A stretch of DNA of 64,000 nt, from positions 20,251-84,250 of the forward strand of contig CAKTWK010000006.1 in NCBI GenBank assembly GCA_934630735.1, read 5' to 3'. Each line of letters opens with the position of its first letter. The first letter of the stretch is position 1. The notes beneath the pieces are model-generated. The model saw nothing but the letters and a program-made list of their open reading frames with translations, searched no databases and was not told the origin of the DNA. The translations under genes and the position numbers were made by a program. The DNA is from an uncultured Collinsella sp. (GTDB taxonomy: Bacteria; Actinomycetota; Coriobacteriia; Coriobacteriales; Coriobacteriaceae). Shown one piece after another: positions 24,848-34,731 of the stretch.

Positions 24848-24917
24848 AGTAACTCCTTTTGCCATCCAGCAGTACTTTTTCAATTATTTTATCGTTACTG
24901 GAAACTCTTCTCCACAA

Positions 24918-24950
24918 GAAAAGGGCGCCCCTCATCGGGAACGCCCCCCA
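24918..24950 (-). terminator. Terminator after clpC
   Basis: GGGCG and CGCCC arms with further internal pairs, followed by TTTTCTTG on the minus strand. Confidence 0.75.
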
Positions 24951-24973
24951 TCATGCAAGGTTATATTCAATCC

Positions 24974-27616
24974 CTACAGCGCGCCGGAACCGGCTTGCAT
25001 CATGCCGCCGGGGCCCGAGGTCACACCGCTGCTCACAGGCGCGGCGTTTCCGGTGTGCGGTGCCGCCGGGGCGATATCACCACCGAGTGTGCCCGCCGGA
25101 CGCGGTGCCGGGATCTCGCCCGTGCCATGGCTAAAGACGAACTTGCCGTCGGCCACGTCGCACAGGACGGTATCGCCACAGCCCCACTCGCCGGCCAGCA
25201 GCTCCTCGGACAACGGGTCCTCGATGAGCTTTTGGATGGCACGGCGCAGCGGACGCGCGCCATTGGTAAGGTCAGTACCCTCCGCCACGATCTTGTCATA
25301 GGCCGCATCAGTGAGCTTGATGTTCATGCCGTTGGCGATCAGACGCTGACGCAGGTCGTCCACCAGCAGATGCGCGATCTTGGTCAGATTCTCGCCCGAA
25401 AGCTTCTGGAACACCACGATGTCGTCGATACGGTTGAGCAGCTCGGGACGGAACAGGCGCTTGAGCTCGCCCATCGCACGACCCTTGATTTCGCTCGAGG
25501 TAAGACCCTGCTCTCCCGTGGTACCAAAGCCCACACTCGCATCCTGCGCGATCTCGCGGGCGCCCACGTTTGACGTCATGATGATCACGGTGTTGCGGAA
25601 GTCGACCGTCTTGCCCTGGCTATCGGTCAGACGACCCTCTTCCAGCACCTGCAGCAGGATGTTGAAGATATCGGGGTGCGCCTTCTCGATCTCGTCGAAC
25701 AGCACGACCGAGTACGGGTGGCGACGAACGGCCTTGGTGAGCTGGCCGCCCTCGTCGTGACCGACGTAACCCGGAGGGCTGCCGATGAGCTTGGAGACCT
25801 CGAACTCGCTACCGAACTCGGACATGTCGAAGCTGATGAGTGCGTCCTTGCTGCCAAAGAGGTACTCGGCGAGCGTCTTGGCGAGCTCGGTCTTGCCCGT
25901 GCCGGTGGGACCCAGGAAGATAAAGCTGCCGCCGGGGCGACGCGGATCCTTGAGCGGCGAGCGGCTGCGGCGCACGGCCTTTGCAACTGCCTCGACAGCC
26001 TCATCCTGACCGATGATACGTGTCTTGAGCACGCTTTCGGCCTGCAGCAGGCGACGGCTCTCGCTCTCGGTAAGCGAGGACACCGGCACGCCCGAGGTCA
26101 CGGACACGATATCGGCGATCTGGGAGACATCGATGGTGAGCGGGCTGGCGTCGAGCTCGGCCGTCCAGGCAGCCTTGGCCTCGGCGAGTTCAATCTCGGC
26201 AGCCTTCTGCTGCTCGGTGATCTCGGCAGCCTTGTTCATGTCGTCGCTCTCGGTGGCCTCCTGCGCAGCGGCCTTGAGCTCCTCGATGCGATGCTCGGCC
26301 TCGCGCACCGGCTCGGGTGCGCGATTCGCGGCGATGCGAGCGCGGGCACCGGCCTCGTCAATGAGGTCGATGGCCTTATCGGGCAGGAAGCGATCCTGGA
26401 TGTAGCGGTTGGAAAGGTTCGCGGCGGCCTCGATAGCACCCTGCGTATAGCGCACATGGTGGTGCTCCTCGTAGCGCGGCTTGAGCGCGGTCAGGATCTT
26501 GACCGTGTCCTCGACGCTCGGCTCCTCGACATCGATAGTCTGGAAGCGACGCTCAAAGGCCGGGTCCTTGGTGAGGTACTTGCGGAATTCCTCGGCCGTG
26601 GTGGCGCCGATAATCTGGAAGGCACCGCGCGCGAGCACAGGCTTGAGCATGGAGCTCGCGTCGATGGAACCCTCGGCAGAACCGGCACCGATGATGGTGT
26701 GCATCTCATCGATAAACAAGATGACGTCGTCGGCCTCGGTTGCCTCCTGGATCACGTTCTTGAGGCGCTCCTCGAACTCACCGCGATACTTGGCGCCCGC
26801 AACGAGACCCGGCAGGTCGAGCGTCCAGATATTCTGGTTCATGAGGTTCTCGGGCACGTTGCCGGCAGCAATCTGTTGCGCCAGTCCCTCGACGATGGCC
26901 GTTTTGCCCACGCCGGGATCGCCCAGGATAAGAGGGTTGTTCTTGGTGCGGCGCGAAAGGATCTCCATCATACGCTGGACTTCCTTTTCGCGGCCGATCA
27001 CCGGATCGAGTTCGCCGTCGCGCGCCTTCTGCGTAAGGTTGGTCGCGAACTGCTTAAGTGTATCGGTGCCGCTCCCCTTTTGCTGGGAGGCATCCGAGCC
27101 GCTAAAGAACGGCAGGCCCGTACCGGGACGACCAGCACCGGCGCCAGCGAGCGGGCGCTTCTTATCCTGGTCCTTGGCGGTGAGTTTCTCGATAGCCTTT
27201 TTGATGGAGGCGGACGACACACCCAGGCGCATGAGGATGTCCATGGCCATGCCGTTGCCCTCTTCGACGATGCCGATCAGCAAGTGCTCGGTCGACACGT
27301 AGGTCTGGTTGTTTTCACGCGCCACGCGGAATGAACGCTCCATCACGCTAATGACGAGCGGCGTAAAGGCGAGCTTGGCCGCCTCGGTCTCCTCACTGGG
27401 CTCGGGAACCGTGGTCTGGACCTCTTTAAGAGTATCCATGATGTCGTCGTAGGAGATATCGAGCGAACGCAGTGCCTCGGCGGCAATGCCCTCGTCCTCC
27501 TTGGCGAGTGCGAGCAGCAGGTGCTCGGTACCCACCTTATTTGAGTGAAGATCGAGCGCTTCTTGCTTGGCCATGGACATGACCTTGCGCGCGCGATCGG
27601 TAAAACGGTCTAACAT
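24974..27616 (-). CDS. clpC: ATP-dependent Clp protease ATPase ClpC
   Basis: An 880-residue HSP100 unfoldase. The N domain has two repeats (residues 1-145), then AAA1 with Walker A GDPGVGKT near 214, a UvrB/coiled M domain near 425-490, and AAA2 with GPTGTGKT near 555. The loop after AAA2 should dock ClpP. The last 55 residues are proline- and glycine-rich, an unusual tail ending [13 protein letters not shown]. The ATG at 27616 with AGAGGA upstream is preferred to an earlier in-frame start. No ctsR or mcsAB precedes it, so it stands alone. Confidence 0.95.
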   Translation of the reverse strand: MLDRFTDRARKVMSMAKQEALDLHSNKVGTEHLLLALAKEDEGIAAEALRSLDISYDDIMDTLKEVQTTVPEPSEETEAAKLAFTPLVISVMERSFRVARENNQTYVSTEHLLIGIVEEGNGMAMDILMRLGVSSASIKKAIEKLTAKDQDKKRPLAGAGAGRPGTGLPFFSGSDASQQKGSGTDTLKQFATNLTQKARDGELDPVIGREKEVQRMMEILSRRTKNNPLILGDPGVGKTAIVEGLAQQIAAGNVPENLMNQNIWTLDLPGLVAGAKYRGEFEERLKNVIQEATEADDVILFIDEMHTIIGAGSAEGSIDASSMLKPVLARGAFQIIGATTAEEFRKYLTKDPAFERRFQTIDVEEPSVEDTVKILTALKPRYEEHHHVRYTQGAIEAAANLSNRYIQDRFLPDKAIDLIDEAGARARIAANRAPEPVREAEHRIEELKAAAQEATESDDMNKAAEITEQQKAAEIELAEAKAAWTAELDASPLTIDVSQIADIVSVTSGVPVSSLTESESRRLLQAESVLKTRIIGQDEAVEAVAKAVRRSRSPLKDPRRPGGSFIFLGPTGTGKTELAKTLAEYLFGSKDALISFDMSEFGSEFEVSKLIGSPPGYVGHDEGGQLTKAVRRHPYSVVLFDEIEKAHPDIFNILLQVLEEGRLTDSQGKTVDFRNTVIIMTSNVGAREIAQDASVGFGTTGEQGLTSSEIKGRAMGELKRLFRPELLNRIDDIVVFQKLSGENLTKIAHLLVDDLRQRLIANGMNIKLTDAAYDKIVAEGTDLTNGARPLRRAIQKLIEDPLSEELLAGEWGCGDTVLCDVADGKFVFSHGTGEIPAPRPAGTLGGDIAPAAPHTGNAAPVSSGVTSGPGGMMQAGSGAL

Positions 27617-27802
27617 GCTAGTTCCTCTTAGACGAGCTAGTTTTTTCAAACGCAAAGCGCCGCCCGCGGCAGCGCTTTGGTCTCTTTACCCATATGGAGT
27701 ATATGTTAACCGTTGGGACCTTTCCTGCCCGTAGCCGCGCGACAACGTCTACAAAAAAGGAATTGCTCGGGTCCGTTTGGCGGTTTGGTTTTGAGCTGCT
27801 GT

Positions 27803-28405
27803 CTAGCAGGCGGGCTCGGCGTCCATGCTCTCGGCAACGTCATTGACGGCATCGGCAACGGGAGCGCCCGGCATGCGCACGAGCTCCATGTGCGGCTCGG
27901 CAAAGACCGTGCCCATGGGGAAGGCGCGGCGGAAGACAAAGCGAGCAACCGGACCGGCCACCAGCAGGTTCCAGGGCAGGGCCATGATAAAGTTGCGCGG
28001 AATGTTAACGAGCCACATCATCGGCAGCAGCTGCAGGTTGGCGAGCGGGCCGCCGGGCATGTGGAACAGGCCCTCGCACACACCGTAGAGCGACATGATG
28101 ATGACCATAGGAACGACCATGCAGGAGCTGACGGCGAGCGTCATGGCAATCGGCGAGCTCTTGCCCGGCGTGACCAGGAATTTAAAGGCGAAACCCTTGG
28201 CGAGCGGGCTGGCGACAAACCAGTCGCAGCACATGGCAAAAACGTAGGCAACGGGGAAGCCGAGCCACGCGGCGGCAACAACCTCGCCGTTGATGGCCCC
28301 ATGCTGCAGGGCAACGTTGTAGATGCTCATCCAGAGCACCATGCAAAAGCACATGATAAAGGTGAACAGCAGGCTCTCTCGTTTGTTGATAGGCATAAAG
28401 GGCAT
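27803..28405 (-). CDS. DUF2798-type membrane protein
   Basis: A 200-residue protein with four hydrophobic helices in two similar halves. The halves start INKRESLLFTFIMCFCMVLW and SSPIAMTLAVSSCMVVPMV; both match the short DUF2798 repeat. Function is not known. The ATG has GAAAGGA upstream. A terminator from the preceding ThrE-type gene separates them, so it has its own promoter. Confidence 0.7.
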   Translation of the reverse strand: MPFMPINKRESLLFTFIMCFCMVLWMSIYNVALQHGAINGEVVAAAWLGFPVAYVFAMCCDWFVASPLAKGFAFKFLVTPGKSSPIAMTLAVSSCMVVPMVIIMSLYGVCEGLFHMPGGPLANLQLLPMMWLVNIPRNFIMALPWNLLVAGPVARFVFRRAFPMGTVFAEPHMELVRMPGAPVADAVNDVAESMDAEPAC

Positions 28406-28440
28406 GGTCCTTTCTGTGTTACGCCGCTACGCCACGCAAC

Positions 28441-28491
28441 AAAAACGGGCGGGCAAGATGGAGCTGTTGGGACTTCATCTCGCCCGCCCGT
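28441..28491 (-). terminator. Terminator after ThrE-type gene
   Basis: ACGGGCGGGC and GCCCGCCCGT plus AGATG/CATCT pairs form a long stem, followed by TTTTTGTTG on the minus strand. Confidence 0.8.
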
Positions 28492-28606
28492 GATACGTGC
28501 GTCTGCGACTACTTATGTGGTGGAACCAGCCTAGCACGAAAACCCCGCGCTTCGTAAGCGTTGAGTTTATGGAGATGCAGGGCACCAATAATCCCCCGAC
28601 CCCATA

Positions 28607-28710
28607 AGTTGCGGTGGAATACGGACTGTTTTGACCCTTTAAGCAGCAATTCAGTCCCTATTTCACCGCAACTCATTTGGTGCAAAGTAACCTGTCCCCC
28701 CTTGCACCAA
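28607..28710. repeat. Two adjacent inverted repeats with GTCCC motifs
   Basis: First hairpin: 22-base arms from 28607 and from 28652 with two mismatches, ending in GGACTG and CAGTCC. Second: TTGGTGCAA at 28677 and TTGCACCAA at 28702 around agtaacctgtcccccc. The second touches the ThrE-type stop codon. Both belong to the GTCCC hairpin family of this window. Confidence 0.65.
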
Positions 28711-30279
28711 TTAGCTGGTGTGGCGCCAGCGAGGGTCGGTGAGCGTACGCGCCACGCCCAGGCCAACGGGCAGAAACGCCACAATGAGCACTGCACGCAC
28801 AAACCAGCCGAGCATATTGACCGTGTCGAAGGTGCACATGTAATACATCGAGCGATACAGATACAAGCCCGGCACCATAATGACAATCGATGGCACCGTG
28901 AGGGCGATACGTGGGTAGGTGAGCTTGATTTCGGCTAAGCTCGCGAGCAGGCCCGATACCAGCGCACCGATAAACGCTGCTGCCTCGGGAGGCATACCTA
29001 AGCTCAGGCCCAGGAAGGGAAGCATCGTCGGCGCATCGACGAGCGTAAGGCGCAAGGTATTGGACACGGCGCCGATCAGCCCAGCTGCCGCGGCCATCTT
29101 TACCGGGCTGTTGAACATCACCGAGAAGCCGAATACGCCAACGAAGCTCATCACCACGCGCAGGAGCGTAAGGGCAAGCGGCGAAAGGCCGAGCGGGGCA
29201 AAATCATCCGGTGCCAGCCCCACACACTCGGCAACCATCCAGCCCACAAGGGTCGCCATCACAATAATCGACACGGCATACGAAAGACGCTCAATGCCGC
29301 TTCGCATATCGAGCTTAGCGATGTCGAGGCCTGCCGTAATGAGGGGAAAGCCGGGAATCACAAAGAGCATGGCGCCGATATAGCCTTCTTGGTGCGACAT
29401 TGCCCCCGGTACGACCTGGCCAAGGCCGAGCAATGCCAGCAGATACGAAACGCAAGCGAGCGCAACGCCAATCGTCAGCGCGCTAAACTGGCCAAGACCC
29501 TGCTTGAGAATATGAGAGCGAGCAAAGTTGCCAACACCAGCGCCTACGAATGCGCAGGCCATCTCGATAGGGCCGCCGCCGAGCAAAAAGACGAAGGCGC
29601 CGCAAGCACAAGCTGCCGCAAGGCCCTGTTGCCAGGGAGAGTAATCGGGTTTTGAACTCTCAACGGTCTTGAGCATCTCGTGGTATTCGTGTACCGTGAA
29701 GCGACGACCATAGGTCTCGATTTCCTTGAGGAAACTCTCCATCATCCAAATGCGATGGGTATTGACTCCCGTTGTGGGCAGGCTGACAACCTCGTTAAAG
29801 CAGTGGCCATCTTCGATGCAGGTGCACTCAAACGACAGAAGACTTAAGTCAACGTGGACGGTGACACCGAGTACGGCGGCGACGCGATTCATCGTATCGC
29901 GTACACGCCAGGCACCCGTTCCGCTCGCGAGCATAAGCATACCGGTGCGGCAGATGATGGATGACTTATCGGTGAGCGGCGCATCGACGGCAAGCTCATC
30001 GCCTGCCGTCACGATCTGGTGCCAGTCAGTTTTCATATGGAGTGCGCCGGCACGAACACCGTGGTGCATGGGGGCTCTCGAAAGCAGCGAGTCAAGGCGC
30101 GAAGACTGTGGGGGCTCCGTTGATTCGTCCTCAACCTCATCAGTCTCTTCATCGACCAGATCAAATGAGTCAAGCGATGCCGGCTCGCGACGATCGATTA
30201 GCTCCTCATCCTCATCGTCAAAGTAATTGAACTGATCGAGCATGTCCTCTTCGATTGCACGCTCGCTCGCGTCGTCCAT
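28711..30279 (-). CDS. ThrE-type threonine/serine exporter
   Basis: A 522-residue membrane protein. An acidic cytoplasmic N terminus of about 80 residues is followed by the DUF1212/ThrE domain with its soluble part (ICRTGMLMLASGTGAWRVRDTMNRVA) and then about ten membrane helices, including the C-terminal DUF3815-like half. Both halves are fused in one chain, as in actinobacterial ThrE. It is expected to export threonine or serine. The GYIGAMLFVIPGFPLITAGLD stretch is conserved. Substrate is inferred from family. Confidence 0.85.
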   Translation of the reverse strand: MDDASERAIEEDMLDQFNYFDDEDEELIDRREPASLDSFDLVDEETDEVEDESTEPPQSSRLDSLLSRAPMHHGVRAGALHMKTDWHQIVTAGDELAVDAPLTDKSSIICRTGMLMLASGTGAWRVRDTMNRVAAVLGVTVHVDLSLLSFECTCIEDGHCFNEVVSLPTTGVNTHRIWMMESFLKEIETYGRRFTVHEYHEMLKTVESSKPDYSPWQQGLAAACACGAFVFLLGGGPIEMACAFVGAGVGNFARSHILKQGLGQFSALTIGVALACVSYLLALLGLGQVVPGAMSHQEGYIGAMLFVIPGFPLITAGLDIAKLDMRSGIERLSYAVSIIVMATLVGWMVAECVGLAPDDFAPLGLSPLALTLLRVVMSFVGVFGFSVMFNSPVKMAAAAGLIGAVSNTLRLTLVDAPTMLPFLGLSLGMPPEAAAFIGALVSGLLASLAEIKLTYPRIALTVPSIVIMVPGLYLYRSMYYMCTFDTVNMLGWFVRAVLIVAFLPVGLGVARTLTDPRWRHTS

Positions 30280-30410
30280 ATAGACGCTCCCTTCCTACCG
30301 ACTAACCCCCATCCTAGGCAGCAACGGCTAAAGGAAACATAAAAGAGACGGCTGCCATGCATAGAAGGCGCAAACCCCCAATGCGTCGGTAGATCCCCAA
30401 CGACTAGGAC

Positions 30411-30452
30411 TGTCCCCAAGTGCCGGCAGAAAAGGAACGTCCCTAAGTGCCA
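30411..30452. repeat. Direct repeat with GTCCC motif
   Basis: TGTCCCCAAGTGCC at 30411 recurs as CGTCCCTAAGTGCC at 30439. It resembles the loops of the GTCCC hairpin family. The rest of 30280-30555 shows no gene. Confidence 0.5.
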
Positions 30453-30555
30453 ACCAGGGCAACACCGCAGATAGAGGACGGACAGCGAAAGCCCGCCAGA
30501 GCGAGCAAGGTGCCTTCAAGCAAAATGGCGCCGTAGGTTGAGCATAAGTCAGCGA

Positions 30556-30654
30556 GCGGGCCGCATTTGAGACAAGGTGACGTGAAACGAAAGGGCGCTG
30601 ACCTTCTGGTCGCGCCCTTGAAGTTGAACGTCAGATTGTCCAAATGCGGCCCGC
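30556..30654. repeat. 99-bp nested palindrome after lysS
   Basis: GCGGGCCGCATTTG (30556) and CAAATGCGGCCCGC (30641) form perfect 14-bp ends. Inside lies a second stem AAGGGCGC/GCGCCCTT (30591/30612) with TGACC/GGTC pairs. A transcript from lysS would fold into one long rod. Confidence 0.7.
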
Positions 30655-30667
30655 GCAGCGTCGAGCC

Positions 30668-30694
30668 GTTACGCGGTTCGTAGAACCGCGTAAC
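30668..30694 (-). terminator. Hairpin directly after lysS
   Basis: GTTACGCGGTTC and GAACCGCGTAAC form a perfect 12-bp stem with a three-base loop, three bases after the lysS stop. No T tract follows. A close copy lies after dtd at 35184-35211, so this is also a dispersed element. Confidence 0.6.
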
Positions 30695-30697
30695 TAG

Positions 30698-32662
30698 TTA
30701 GTACATCTTTGCGCCGGCGGGGATGGAAGCGTCGAGCTGGATCAGGTTGAGGCGCTCCTCGCCCTCCTCCTCGTGGATGGCACTGATGAGCATGCCACAG
30801 CTGGGGATACCCATCATCTTACGCGGAGGCAGATTGGTGATGGCGAGCAGGGTCTTGCCGACCAAGTCCTCGGGCTCATAGTAGGCATGGATGCCGGAGA
30901 GGATGGTGCGGTCGGTACCGGTACCGTCGTCGAGCGTAAAGTTCAGCAGCTTCTTAGACTTCTTGACGGCCTCGCATGCCTTGACCTTCACGGCGCGGAA
31001 ATCGCTCTTGGAGAAGGTATCGAAGTCGACGAACTCCTCGAACAGCGGCTCAACGGCGATCTTGGAGTAATCGAGCGTGGGCTTAAGCGACGTAACGAAC
31101 GGGCTCGCGGCGTTGCCGGCTTCTGCAGCCTTGGCGGCAGCGGCACCGGACTGGAAACCCTTCTCGGGCTTCATGTGCGGGAACAGCAGGACGTCGCGGA
31201 TAGAAGCCTGGTTGGTGAGCAGCATGACCACGCGGTCGATACCAATGCCAATGCCGCCCGCGGGAGGCATACCGTACTCGAGGGCGCGCACGTAGTCCTC
31301 GTCATACTCCATGGCCTCATCGTCGCCGCCGGCCTTCTCGGCCATCTGGGCAGCAAAGCGCTCGGCCTGGTCGACCGGGTCGTTGAGCTCGGAGAACGCG
31401 TTCGCGTACTCGTGGCCGGCGATGACCAGCTCAAAGCGGTGGGTCAGACGCGGGTCGTCCTCAAAACGCTTGGCGAGCGGGCTGACCTCGATGGGGTAAT
31501 CGCACACGAAGGTCGGGTTGACGATGGTGTCCTCGCCCAGCTCATCGTAAATCTCGGCGATGATCTTGCCGGCAGTCCACTCGGGCTTGATCTCCAGGCC
31601 CTTCTCGCGCGCGGCGGCAGCAAGCTCCTCGACCGGCGTGTCGATGGTGACCTGCTTGCCGAGCACGTCGGAGACGATGTCGGTCATAGGACGGCTGGCC
31701 CACTCGCCAGAAAGGTCGATGGTCTGGCCCTGGTACTCGATGACCTCGGGGTTGCCGATGGCCTTGTTGGCAGCCTTGATGACGCCCTGGGCGAGCGCCT
31801 TCATGCCCTCGAGATCGGAGAAGGCACGGTAGGCCTCCATCGTGGTGAACTCGGGGTTGTGGGTGAGGTCCATACCCTCGTTACGGAAGATGCGGCCGAT
31901 CTCGAAGACGCGTTCAAAACCGCCGACAATGCAGCGCTTGAGGTGCAGCTCGGTAGCGATGCGCAGGTAGCATTCCTGATCGAGGGCGTTGAAGTGCGTG
32001 ATGAACGGCTTGGCCGTAGCGCCACCCTGGATGGTCTGAAGGATGGGGGTCTCGACCTCCATGTAGCCGTCGGACTCCATAAAGCGACGGAAGGTGGAGA
32101 GGATCTGCGAGCGCTTGCGGAAGGTCTCGCGAACATCGTCGTTGGCAATGAGGTCGACGTAACGCTGACGATAACGGGTCTCCTTGTCGGAGAGGCCGTG
32201 GAACTTCTCGGGCAGCGGGCGAACGGCCTTGGAGAGCAGGGTCGCGCTCTTGGGGGCGACGGAAAGCTGGCCGCGCTGGGTGCGCACGACCACGCCGGTC
32301 ACGCCCAGGATGTCGCCCAGGTCGAGGGACTTGAGCGTATTCCAGGCAGCCTCGTCCATGTCGTTGATGCGGCAGAACAGCTGAATCTCGGCAGTCGCAT
32401 CGCGCACGACGATGAACATGATCTTGCCCTGACCGCGCTTGGCGACCACACGGCCGGCGATCTTCACGACGTCCTCGGTGTCCTCGCCATCGGCAAGCTC
32501 GGCGTACTTAGCCTCGATATCGGCAACGTAGTCCTCAAGCTCAGAGTGCTCGGGATAGGGGTTCTGGCCCGCCTCGAACAGGGCGGCGCGCTTGGCCAGG
32601 CGGGTGGCGCGCTCGTCGTTGAGCGTCGATGCCTGATCGGCGGCGTTCTGGTTCTCTGCCAT
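30698..32662 (-). CDS. lysS: Lysine--tRNA ligase fused to tRNA-binding domain
   Basis: A 654-residue class II synthetase, about 150 longer than usual. The OB anticodon domain covers about 60-150; class II motifs follow, with FRNEGMDLTHNPEFT as motif 2 and GGIGIGIDRVVMLLT as motif 3. After a linker at about 500-540, the C terminus is a Trbp111/EMAP-type OB domain (DFRAVKVKACEAVKKSKKLL, LPPRKMMGIPSCGMLISA) normally seen at the end of MetRS. The extra domain should raise affinity for tRNA. The ATG follows AGGAG. It is transcribed behind greA, with a terminator between. Confidence 0.94.
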   Translation of the reverse strand: MAENQNAADQASTLNDERATRLAKRAALFEAGQNPYPEHSELEDYVADIEAKYAELADGEDTEDVVKIAGRVVAKRGQGKIMFIVVRDATAEIQLFCRINDMDEAAWNTLKSLDLGDILGVTGVVVRTQRGQLSVAPKSATLLSKAVRPLPEKFHGLSDKETRYRQRYVDLIANDDVRETFRKRSQILSTFRRFMESDGYMEVETPILQTIQGGATAKPFITHFNALDQECYLRIATELHLKRCIVGGFERVFEIGRIFRNEGMDLTHNPEFTTMEAYRAFSDLEGMKALAQGVIKAANKAIGNPEVIEYQGQTIDLSGEWASRPMTDIVSDVLGKQVTIDTPVEELAAAAREKGLEIKPEWTAGKIIAEIYDELGEDTIVNPTFVCDYPIEVSPLAKRFEDDPRLTHRFELVIAGHEYANAFSELNDPVDQAERFAAQMAEKAGGDDEAMEYDEDYVRALEYGMPPAGGIGIGIDRVVMLLTNQASIRDVLLFPHMKPEKGFQSGAAAAKAAEAGNAASPFVTSLKPTLDYSKIAVEPLFEEFVDFDTFSKSDFRAVKVKACEAVKKSKKLLNFTLDDGTGTDRTILSGIHAYYEPEDLVGKTLLAITNLPPRKMMGIPSCGMLISAIHEEEGEERLNLIQLDASIPAGAKMY

Positions 32663-32680
32663 AAGTTAGCTCCTCAAACT

Positions 32681-32713
32681 AAAACGCTCCCCAGGATTCG
32701 GTCCCAGGGAGCG
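32681..32713 (-). terminator. Terminator between greA and lysS
   Basis: CGCTCCC and GGGAGCG with inner CTGG/CC pairs, followed by TTTTAG on the minus strand, just upstream of the lysS ribosome site. Confidence 0.75.
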
Positions 32714-32741
32714 AAAACATACCTTTACGCGGGACCGTGGT

Positions 32742-33212
32742 CTAGCGTGCGATCTTGGCGATGGTGTAGACGCGAGTCTTGCCGGAAGGCGTAACGACCT
32801 CGACGGAGTCGCCCTCGCCGTGACCGATGATGGCGTGACCGACCGGAGACTCGTTGGAAATCTTGTGCTCGAGCGAGTTGGTCTCGGTGGTACCGACGAG
32901 CGTGACTTCCATGACCTCACCGTTGGGATCAATCAACGAAACGGTGGAACCGATGGAGACGGTCAGATCACCCGTGGTGGCAGCAACCTGGGCGTTGGCG
33001 AGGATGGCCTGGATCTCGGCGATACGAGCGGCGTTCTGGGCCTGCTTGTCCTTGGCGGCATCGTACTCGGAGTTCTCCGAAAGGTCGCCGAACGCGCGGG
33101 CTTCCTTGATGTCCTCGACGATCTCCTTGGCGTAATCGCCTTCACGCCAAGCGAGCTCCTCGACGAGCTTCTGGCGGCCCTCAGCGGTCAGTACGATCTG
33201 GCTTGCGTCCAT
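32742..33212 (-). CDS. greA: Transcript cleavage factor GreA
   Basis: A 156-residue GreA that rescues backtracked RNA polymerase by stimulating transcript cleavage. The N-terminal coiled coil carries the acidic tip, seen as FGDLSENSEYDAAKD near residue 40. The C-terminal domain ends ESPVGHAIIGHGEGDSVEV and TRVYTIAKI. Length is typical. Followed by lysS, a frequent order in actinobacteria and Firmicutes. Confidence 0.96.
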   Translation of the reverse strand: MDASQIVLTAEGRQKLVEELAWREGDYAKEIVEDIKEARAFGDLSENSEYDAAKDKQAQNAARIAEIQAILANAQVAATTGDLTVSIGSTVSLIDPNGEVMEVTLVGTTETNSLEHKISNESPVGHAIIGHGEGDSVEVVTPSGKTRVYTIAKIAR

Positions 33213-33260
33213 ACGGATATCTCCCCAACTATGATGTAACGATCAACTGTCAACAAAACG

Positions 33261-33293
33261 AAAAAGACCGGCTAGCCTGCGGGCAAGCCGGTC
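33261..33293 (-). terminator. Terminator after tatA
   Basis: GACCGGCT and AGCCGGTC form a stem with inner GCCCGC pairs and are followed by TTTTTCG on the minus strand. Confidence 0.85.
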
Positions 33294-33318
33294 AGGTGCT
33301 CACCCCAAAGGGATGGGA

Positions 33319-33594
33319 CTACTCTGCGTCCGCGTCGCCGTCCTCTGCCTTCTTTTTCTTGGCAGCAGCGAGCTTGGCCTCGAGGTCAGCGATCTCCTTG
33401 TCCTCCTCGGACTGCTCGACCACAACGTCCTCGGCCTGCTTGGTTTCGCCCTTATCGTCGCCCTCCATACCCTCGCGGATATTCTTGACGGTAGAGCCGA
33501 GGGACTTGCCGAGCTTCGGCAGGTTCTTGGGCCCGAAGATAATCAGGACAACAACGAGAATAATGATGAGCTCAGGAGCCCTCAGTCCAAACAT
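33319..33594 (-). CDS. tatA: Twin-arginine translocase subunit TatA
   Basis: A 91-residue TatA/E-type protein: a short N terminus, one membrane helix ([20 protein letters not shown]), the FGP hinge, an amphipathic helix ([17 protein letters not shown]) and a charged tail. TatA forms the pore for folded proteins. The ATG at 33594 with GGAGGT upstream is the right start. No tatC is in the window. A minus-strand tRNA-Pro gene and its terminator lie upstream. Confidence 0.92.
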   Translation of the reverse strand: MFGLRAPELIIILVVVLIIFGPKNLPKLGKSLGSTVKNIREGMEGDDKGETKQAEDVVVEQSEEDKEIADLEAKLAAAKKKKAEDGDADAE

Positions 33595-33666
33595 GTAGAC
33601 CTCCACAATACAGCGAGACAAGCTCGAATGAGTATACCGCGGGTGTCGCGGTATCACAACAATAGC

Positions 33667-33695
33667 TAAAAAAAGGGACCGCAAGAAGCGGTCCC
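33667..33695 (-). terminator. Terminator after tRNA-Pro
   Basis: GGGACCGC and GCGGTCCC form an 8-bp stem followed by seven T residues on the minus strand. Confidence 0.85.
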
Positions 33696-33706
33696 TCCTC
33701 ATGCTC

Positions 33707-33783
33707 TGGTCGGGTTGACTGGATTTGAACCAGCGACCCCTGCGTCCCGAACGCAGTGCTCTACCAAACTGAGCCACAACCCG
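33707..33783 (-). tRNA. tRNA-Pro (CGG anticodon)
   Basis: Minus-strand cloverleaf with acceptor CGGGTTG/CAACCCG, anticodon loop TTCGGGA, T loop TTCAAAT and encoded CCA. Confidence 0.95.
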
Positions 33784-33820
33784 TTAGCTCGAATATAGTA
33801 ACAAAGTTTTTCGCCGCGTG

Positions 33821-34729
33821 CTAGAGAAATTTTAATTTCTTTGGCGCTTCAATGCGAACCGTGTTGGGAATGAGCTCCGTCGCGCAGGACCACCAGCCGT
33901 TTTGCAGGGCAGCGTCGGCAAGCCTTTCGGCCGTGGCGGCGGTGTCGCAAATGGCAAACGAGCAGGCACCCGAACCGCACACGTTTGCGGCAATGGTACC
34001 GTCCTGTGAACGAAGCCAGTCAAGCACCGTTTGAATCCGCGGCTCCATCTGCGCGGAAATGACTCCCAGGTTGTTGTGGACGAGCGTGTAGGCCGCCTCT
34101 GCGTCTCCCGAACGAAGGGCAGATGCGATCGCTCCGGGCTTGTCCGCAGGCGCTGGGGCCTCGTCAAAACGTCGATAGGCTTCAATTGTCGAAACGCTTG
34201 CCTCGCGCGGCTTGACCAGCACGACGGGCGTCGCGGGTAGTGCGGGGTACTCGGTGGCCAGCACGTCTCCCCCACCCACGTAAAATGCAGGGCTGGCATG
34301 CAAAAAGAAGGGAACGTCGGCGCCAATGCCGCGCGCGATGTTGTCCAGCGCGGGATCGGCACGGTCGATACCCCAACTCTCTGCCAAGGCGACAATGACC
34401 GCCGCGGCATCCGTCGAAGGACCACCCAGGCCGGCACACAACGGGATGCGCTTCTCGATCGTAATGCAGACATTGGCTTCGCGACCATAATGCTCGGCCA
34501 TAGCAGCAGCTGCACGATACGCCGTATTCTTTTGCATAGGAAAGTCGGATGCCGGAATCGTCTGGACGGTCAGCGCCTGTGCCGGCGTGACCGTCACGGT
34601 ATCGACAAGACCGACGGCTGCCATCAGGGAATCGACCCTGTGATAGCCGCGGGCGTCACGCTCGGTATGAACCCCCAGATAGAGGTTGATCTTTGCCGGC
34701 GCGAAAAGGGTCAGGGACCAATCGGTCAC
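33821..34729 (-). CDS. ispE: 4-diphosphocytidyl-2-C-methyl-D-erythritol kinase
   Basis: A 302-residue GHMP kinase of the MEP pathway. The N-terminal substrate motif FAPAKINLYLGV, the ATP loop PLCAGLGGPSTDAAA near residue 96 (normally GLGGGSSDAA, here with P in place of one glycine) and the C-terminal GSGACSFAI are present. It starts with GTG two bases after the veg stop. ispD and ispF lie at 13-14 kb. Confidence 0.93.
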   Translation of the reverse strand: MTDWSLTLFAPAKINLYLGVHTERDARGYHRVDSLMAAVGLVDTVTVTPAQALTVQTIPASDFPMQKNTAYRAAAAMAEHYGREANVCITIEKRIPLCAGLGGPSTDAAAVIVALAESWGIDRADPALDNIARGIGADVPFFLHASPAFYVGGGDVLATEYPALPATPVVLVKPREASVSTIEAYRRFDEAPAPADKPGAIASALRSGDAEAAYTLVHNNLGVISAQMEPRIQTVLDWLRSQDGTIAANVCGSGACSFAICDTAATAERLADAALQNGWWSCATELIPNTVRIEAPKKLKFL

Positions 34730-34731
34730 CG

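Noticed and set aside
27652..27680. CtsR operator before clpC
   Set aside because: The direct heptads of a CtsR site are not seen; only a small AAAGCGC/GCGCTTT stem is present.
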